Under the pieces are notes generated by a model. That model was not told the DNA's origin. It searched no databases and saw only the letters and a list, made by a program, of their open reading frames with translations. Below are positions 13,714-17,669 of a stretch of 17,669 nucleotides of DNA, one piece after another. Where the stretch lies: the NCBI GenBank assembly GCA_035524495.1, contig DATKOR010000013.1, positions 1 through 17,669 of the forward strand. The letters are read 5' to 3'. This DNA is from CAIKZZ01 sp035524495 (GTDB lineage Bacteria; Pseudomonadota; Gammaproteobacteria; Steroidobacterales; Steroidobacteraceae). A program made the position numbers and the translations under genes. The stretch's first letter is position 1. Each line of letters starts with the position of its first letter.

Positions 13714-15873
13714 TCAGCGCGTGCCGGCCGGGACCGGGAAGCCGCGCTGGCGCATCAGCGCCGCGATGCCAGGGTCGCGGCCGCGGAACGCGCGGTAGGC
13801 GTCCGCCGGATCGCGCGTGTTGCCGACCGAGAACACGTTGTCGCGGAGCCGCGCCGCGACGTCGGGGTCGTACGGGCCCTTGGCCTCGGTGAACGCCTCC
13901 CAGGCGTCCTGTGAGAGCGTGTCGGACCAGAGGTAGCTGTAGTAACCCGCCGAGTAGCCGTCGCCCGAGAACACGTGGCCGAACTGCGGCGTGCGGTGGC
14001 GCATGACGATCTCGTGCGGCATGCCGAGCGCGGCGAGCGTGTCGCGCTCGAAGGCGCGCGGGTCGATCGGCGTCGCACCGGCGAGGTGCAGCTTCATGTC
14101 CACCAGCGCGCTCGCGAGGTACTCCACGGTCTTGAAGCCCTCGTTGAACGTCTCGGAGCGGTGGATCTTCGCGACGAGCTCGGCCGGGATCGGCTCGCCG
14201 GTCCGGTAGTGCAGCGCGAAGTGGTTCAGCACCTCGGGCGTCGCGAGCCAGTGCTCGAGGAGCTGCGAGGGAAACTCGACGTAGTCGCGCGCCACCGACG
14301 TGCCGGCGAGCGTCGGGTAGCTGACGTTCGACGAGAGGCCGTGCAGCGCGTGCCCGAACTCGTGGAACAGCGTGCGCGCGTCCTCCCAGCTGATCAGGAT
14401 CGGCTCGCCGGGACGCGTCGGCACGAAGTTGGCGTTGTTCGAGACGATCGGCGTGATCGGCTTCTCGAAGCGCTCCTGCGTGCGGTACTCGTTCATCCAC
14501 GCGCCCGATTCCTTGTAAGGCCGCGCGTACGGATCGAAGTACCACAGGCCCACGTGCTCGCCCTTGGCGTTCGTGACCTCGAAGGCGCGGATGTCGGGCC
14601 GCGCGACCGGCACGCTGCCGGCGGCGAGCGGCGTGAAGTGCAGGCCGAACAGCTGCCCGGCGACCCAGAACATGCCCTCGCGCAGCTTCTCGAGCTGCAG
14701 GTAGGGCTTGACCTCGTTGGCGTCGAGGTCGTACTTCGCCTTGCGGACCTTCTCGGCGTAGAACCGGTAGTCCCAGGGCTCGATCCGGATGTGCGGCTTG
14801 CCGGCCGCGTCGCTCTCGGCGTCGGCGATCGCCTGCATGTCGGCGACCTCCTGCCGCACGCGCGCCACCGCCGCCGGCCACACCGCCTCCATCAGCGCCA
14901 TCGCGCGCTCCGGCGTCTTCGCCATCGAGTCCTCGAGCCGCCAGTGCGCGTGGGTCGGGTAGCCGAGGAGCTGCGCGCGCTCGGCGCGCAGCTTCAGGAT
15001 CTCGCTGATGATCTTGTTGTTGTCGTGCGCGTCGCCGTTGTCGCCGCGGTTGACGAACGTGCGCCACACCCGCTCGCGCAGGTCGCGGCGCGTCGAGTAC
15101 TCGAGGAAGGGCTCGACGCTCGAGCGCGTGTTGAGCACTGCGCCCCGGGCCTTGATGCCGCGGGCCTCGGCGCCGCTCGCGAGCGCCGCGCGCGTCGACT
15201 CGGGCAGGCCCTCGAAGTCGGCGTCGCTGTCGAGCGCCAGCCAATGGTCGTTCTCGTCGGCCAGCAGGTTCTGCGAGAACTGCGTGTAGAGCTTGGCGAG
15301 CGCCTGGTTGATGCGCGACAGGCGCTCCTTCGCCTTGGGATCGAGCCGGGCGCCGGCGCGCGCGAAGTTCGTGTAGACGACCCAGGTCAGGCGCTGCTGC
15401 TCGGGGCTGAGCCCGCTCTTCTCGCGCGTCTCGTAGACCTTCGCGATGCGCGCGAAGAGCTTCGGGTTCTGGACGATCTGGTCGGCGTGCGCGGCCAGCA
15501 GCGGCGCGGTCTCGGTGTCGATCGCCTGCACGTCCTTGTCGTTCAGCGTCGAGGTGTAGACGTTGAACACGCGCCGCACGCGGTCGAGGGTGCGCCCCGA
15601 GCGCTCGAGCGCCGCAACGGTGTTGTCGAAGCTGGGGGGCGCGGGGTTGTTCGCGACGCGCTCGACCTCGGCCGTCTCCTCGGCCATTCCGGCGAGCAGC
15701 GCGGGCTTGAAGTCGCTGACGCGAACGCGGTCGAACGGCGGCACGCCGCCGTACGGGCCCGTCCAGGACGCGAGCAGCGGGTTGGCATCGGTCGCGGCCG
15801 GCGCGGCGACGGCCGCGGCCGAGAGCAGCGTCGTCATCGTGAGTAATGAGATCAGGCGTACGGGGAGGCGCAT
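13714..15873 (-). CDS. dcp: Exported M3-family dipeptidyl carboxypeptidase (Dcp)
   Basis: Zinc metallopeptidase of the thimet-oligopeptidase family (M3), Dcp branch, which removes C-terminal dipeptides from short peptides. It has 719 residues from the chosen ATG. The zinc site is H504-E505-F-G-H508, with the third ligand E533 (DYVEFPSQ), at the family's spacing. The substrate-side stretches 'HRTPQFGHVFSGDGYSAGYYSYLWSD' near the C-terminus and 'NPLLASWTGPYGGVPPFDRV' near the N-terminus support Dcp. The N-terminus MRLPVRLISLLTMTTLLSAA with a cut near AVA/AP is a signal peptide, so it should act in the periplasm. The open frame extends to 16047 but would overlap bufC and precede the signal, so I start at 15873. 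It begins 34 bp after bufC on the same strand. TATGAT in the gap may give it its own promoter. Confidence 0.93.
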   Translation of the reverse strand: MRLPVRLISLLTMTTLLSAAAVAAPAATDANPLLASWTGPYGGVPPFDRVRVSDFKPALLAGMAEETAEVERVANNPAPPSFDNTVAALERSGRTLDRVRRVFNVYTSTLNDKDVQAIDTETAPLLAAHADQIVQNPKLFARIAKVYETREKSGLSPEQQRLTWVVYTNFARAGARLDPKAKERLSRINQALAKLYTQFSQNLLADENDHWLALDSDADFEGLPESTRAALASGAEARGIKARGAVLNTRSSVEPFLEYSTRRDLRERVWRTFVNRGDNGDAHDNNKIISEILKLRAERAQLLGYPTHAHWRLEDSMAKTPERAMALMEAVWPAAVARVRQEVADMQAIADAESDAAGKPHIRIEPWDYRFYAEKVRKAKYDLDANEVKPYLQLEKLREGMFWVAGQLFGLHFTPLAAGSVPVARPDIRAFEVTNAKGEHVGLWYFDPYARPYKESGAWMNEYRTQERFEKPITPIVSNNANFVPTRPGEPILISWEDARTLFHEFGHALHGLSSNVSYPTLAGTSVARDYVEFPSQLLEHWLATPEVLNHFALHYRTGEPIPAELVAKIHRSETFNEGFKTVEYLASALVDMKLHLAGATPIDPRAFERDTLAALGMPHEIVMRHRTPQFGHVFSGDGYSAGYYSYLWSDTLSQDAWEAFTEAKGPYDPDVAARLRDNVFSVGNTRDPADAYRAFRGRDPGIAALMRQRGFPVPAGTR

Positions 15874-15906
15874 TTTAGCGGTCCGGGGGAGGCCGTGAAG
15901 GCGCGC

Positions 15907-15912
15907 ATCATA
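15907..15912 (-). promoter_or_regulatory. Candidate -10 box of dcp overlapping the bufC stop
   Basis: TATGAT on the minus strand, five of six matches to TATAAT. TTGCTG lies 19 bases further upstream, inside bufC, as a possible -35; that spacing is longer than ideal. Confidence 0.3.
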
Positions 15913-16699
15913 CGCGTTCGAGGGCACCCGCCAGCAACCACCCCTTGAGCCAGCCGGCCGCCCGGGCAGCGGCGGCCGCGGGCGCCTCGCCCTCCTCGGC
16001 GAGACGCGCGCAGAGCGAGCCGAACGACTCGCCGGCAAGGAGCGCATCGAGCGCCGCGGCCTCGTCCCGCGGCAGCGAACGAAACTCGCTGTCGAGCTCG
16101 GGCCTCAGGATCAGCCACTCGATGCGCTCGATCCGCTCGGCCGCCGGCGCATCGAGCGGCACGCCATCGGCGGCATCCGCCGCCTTCGCGGCGCGCCAGA
16201 CGGCGACGGCGTTGGTGTGGGTCGCGAGCCGCGCCAGGCTCGGCACCGCGCGAAAGCGCAGTTCCGGCCACTCCTGCGGTGCGACGCCGGCGAGATCGCC
16301 GGGCGCGGTCGCCGCGGACGGCGCGGCGTCAAAGGCCGCCGCGAGGCGCCACTCGAAGGCAGCGAGCTCGGCGCGCATCGCGGCCTCGACGTCGGTCGCA
16401 GCGGCGGCGAGATGCGCCGCAAGTTCCGCGCCGTAATCGCGGATCGAGCGGTGCACCGAGGGCGTGTCGGCGATGAAGGCCTGCGCCGTCGCCGCGAACA
16501 CCTCGCGGCCGGCCCGCGCGGCGAGCGCCGGGTACTGGGTCGCGAGGGCCTCGACCAGCCGCAACCGGTAGGCCTCGACGTAGATCGTGAAGCGCTCGGA
16601 CGCCGGCGCCGCGACCGCCCGCTCGAGGGCCGCCGGCAGCGGGCCGCCCGCGAGCACGTGCGCCTGCACCGCCTGCTCAAGCTCGGCGAGGCGCATCAT
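15908..16699 (-). CDS. bufC: BufC/HvfC-type DUF2063 partner protein
   Basis: 263-residue protein with the DUF2063 N-terminal domain, the standard partner of DUF692 (MNIO) peptide-modifying enzymes. It is thought to recruit the precursor peptide to the enzyme. The signature 'FTIYVEAYRLRLVEALATQYPALAA' lies at about 36-60, and 'FIADTPSVHRSIRDYGAELAAHL' further on also fits. The C-terminal half is Ala/Glu-rich and more variable, as usual in this family, ending in 'AGWLKGWLLAGALERV'. The first ATG (16699) overlaps the bufB stop as ATGA; a second ATG follows directly at 16696. The overlap indicates translational coupling with bufB. The gene order bufA-bufB-bufC on this strand matches known bufferin operons. 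Confidence 0.9.
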   Translation of the reverse strand: MMRLAELEQAVQAHVLAGGPLPAALERAVAAPASERFTIYVEAYRLRLVEALATQYPALAARAGREVFAATAQAFIADTPSVHRSIRDYGAELAAHLAAAATDVEAAMRAELAAFEWRLAAAFDAAPSAATAPGDLAGVAPQEWPELRFRAVPSLARLATHTNAVAVWRAAKAADAADGVPLDAPAAERIERIEWLILRPELDSEFRSLPRDEAAALDALLAGESFGSLCARLAEEGEAPAAAAARAAGWLKGWLLAGALERV

Positions 16700-17523
16700 G
16701 CGGCAGCGCTCAGCGTGTGGCGCGCGACCGCGCGCGCCTGGTCGAGCTCGGCCACGAGCTCGGCGAGCGGCGGGATCTTGTCGTCGCGCTCGAGCAGCGT
16801 GCTCACCGGCCCGTAGCGCTTGAGCGCGTGCGCGTAGAGATCCCAGACCTCCTCGCGCACCGGCGCATCGTGCGTGTCGATGACATGCGTGCCGAGGTCG
16901 AGGTGCCCGGCGAGGTGGAACTGCTGCACGGCCTCGACCGGCAGGCCATCGAGGAACGCACGCGCATCGAATCCGTGGTTGCGGCTGCTGACGTAGACGT
17001 TGTTGACGTCGAGCAGCAGGCGGCACCCGGTGCGGCGCGTGAGCTCCGTCAGGAACTCCCACTCGCTCAGCGCCGAACTCGTGTAGCTGACATAGCTCGA
17101 GACGTTCTCGAGCACGAGCACGCGCTTGAGCAGGTCCTGCACGCGCGCGATGCGCGGCGCGAGGTGCGCGAGCGCCTCTTCGGTGTAGGGGAGCGGCAGC
17201 AGGTCGTGCAGGTTCGTGCCGCCGACGCCGGTCCAGCACAGGTGATCGGAGATCCACTCGGGCTCGCAGCGCGCGGCGAGCGCGCGCACGCGGCCGATGT
17301 AGTTAAGGTCGAGCGGCGCGGTGCTGCCGATGGAGAGCGACACGCCGTGCATGACGACGGGGTAGCGCTCGCGAACCGCGTCGAGGAAGTAGAGCGGGCG
17401 GCCGCCGCCGACCAGGTAGTTCTCGGTGATGACCTCGAACCAGTCGACCGCCGGCGCGCCGTCGAGCACGTCCTGGTAGTGGACGGGCCGCAGCCCGAGG
17501 CCAAATCCGAGTCCGCCGCGCAT
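16696..17523 (-). CDS. bufB: BufB, DUF692 multinuclear iron oxidase (MNIO)
   Basis: 275-residue TIM-barrel iron enzyme that oxidatively modifies cysteines of the BufA precursor peptide. Metal-site residues typical of DUF692 are all visible: E30 and E34/N35 (FEVITENYL), H59 (VVMHGVSLS), D93/H94 (ISDHLCW), E139/N140 (LVLENVSSY), D172/N174/N175 (LLLDVNNVYVS), H203/H207 (QFHLAGH), D216/H218 (IDTHDAP) and E245. Known relatives make oxazolone/thioamide (MbnB) or thiooxazole and related groups (bufferins, HvfB). The start at 17523 gives MRGGLGFGLGLRPVHY, where family members begin; the open frame to 17643 would overlap bufA and encodes an Arg/Gly-rich tail. No good ribosome binding site precedes it; a strong hairpin does. 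Its stop overlaps the bufC start. Confidence 0.95.
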   Translation of the reverse strand: MRGGLGFGLGLRPVHYQDVLDGAPAVDWFEVITENYLVGGGRPLYFLDAVRERYPVVMHGVSLSIGSTAPLDLNYIGRVRALAARCEPEWISDHLCWTGVGGTNLHDLLPLPYTEEALAHLAPRIARVQDLLKRVLVLENVSSYVSYTSSALSEWEFLTELTRRTGCRLLLDVNNVYVSSRNHGFDARAFLDGLPVEAVQQFHLAGHLDLGTHVIDTHDAPVREEVWDLYAHALKRYGPVSTLLERDDKIPPLAELVAELDQARAVARHTLSAAA

Positions 17524-17533
17524 GGCGCCGAGC

Positions 17534-17558
17534 GGGGCGCGGCGCCATGCCGCGCCCC
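17534..17558 (-). promoter_or_regulatory. Perfect hairpin between bufA and bufB
   Basis: GGGGCGCGGC (17534-17543), loop GCCAT, GCCGCGCCCC (17549-17558): a 10-bp all-GC stem in the 44-bp gap, 9 bases after the bufA stop and ending 10 bases before the bufB ATG. It has no T-run. It probably sets the ratio of precursor to enzyme, by partial termination, 3'-end protection of the bufA message or limiting bufB translation. Confidence 0.6.
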
Positions 17559-17567
17559 CGGAGGCGG

Positions 17568-17669
17568 CTACTTCTTCGCCGCCTTCGCCTTCGCGGCGTC
17601 GCAGTCCGCCTTCGACAGCAGCAGGAAGCCCTGGCCCTTGCATTTGTTCTGCCCCTGGCAGGAGTTGTG
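17568..17669 (-). CDS. bufA: BufA-type bufferin precursor peptide, 3' end only
   Basis: The last 33 codons of a gene that runs off the right edge, ending in TAG at 17568-17570. The peptide reads HNSCQGQNKCKGQG, then FLLLSKADCDAAKAKAAKK. The Cys residues at 4, 10 and 23 and the spaced 'C.GQN.CKGQGFL' repeat are characteristic of BufA2-like (DUF2282-related) precursors, which are exported, Cys-rich peptides modified by BufB and bind copper in Caulobacter. The Lys/Ala tail is low-complexity. The signal peptide and remaining cysteines lie outside the window, so the subclass (A1 or A2) is a judgement. It sits 44 bp ahead of bufB, as expected for the precursor gene. Confidence 0.8.
   Translation of the reverse strand, partial: HNSCQGQNKCKGQGFLLLSKADCDAAKAKAAKK

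Noticed and set aside
15874..16047. Upstream extension of the dcp frame to 16047
   Set aside because: It would overlap bufC, encode an Arg/Pro-rich tail, and place residues before a clear signal peptide.
17524..17643. Upstream extension of the bufB frame to 17643
   Set aside because: It would overlap the bufA coding region and adds an Arg/Gly-rich tail not seen in DUF692 proteins; bufA explains this DNA better.

Overview
This is a very GC-rich (roughly 70%) bacterial chromosomal segment. Gene content points to a proteobacterium, most likely a gammaproteobacterium of the Xanthomonadales/Nevskiales/Steroidobacter kind. The supporting genes are an E. coli-like AqpZ and AlkB, TonB-dependent uptake, a HemY-type protoporphyrinogen oxidase, a Dcp-type M3 peptidase and a BufABC (bufferin) RiPP operon. 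The taxonomic call is an inference from families and composition; no rRNA or tRNA gene lies in the window.

Left part (1-4.7 kb): the 3' part of a bacteriohemerythrin on +, then a gene-poor stretch holding a FecR C-terminal remnant on -. After it, on -, come a small helical lipoprotein, the water channel AqpZ and a short exported His/Pro-rich protein. A two-repeat SPOR-like cytoplasmic protein lies on + and converges on the next block.

Middle part (4.7-8.9 kb, -): an exported YtcJ-type amidohydrolase sits downstream of a TonB-dependent receptor. The receptor's promoter region carries a perfect inverted repeat whose half-sites equal those of the NikR nickel operator, with a spacer one base shorter. 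The amidohydrolase also has its own candidate sigma-70 promoter.

Right-middle (9.0-12.3 kb, +): alkB, a DOMON-like protein, a NamZ/DUF1343 muramidase-family protein joined to it by an ATGA overlap, and a monoacylglycerol-lipase-like hydrolase. They are closely spaced and probably cotranscribed, at least in part. The hydrolase ends on a CTAG shared with the stop of the convergent hemG.

Right end (12.3-17.7 kb, -): reading leftward from the edge come bufA (3' end only), bufB (DUF692 MNIO enzyme), bufC (DUF2063 partner), an exported M3 dipeptidyl carboxypeptidase and hemG. The bufABC block is the most notable system. It encodes a Cys-containing precursor peptide, the iron enzyme that modifies its cysteines and the partner protein. 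A perfect 10-bp hairpin lies between precursor and enzyme, and the peptidase gene starts 34 bp after bufC.
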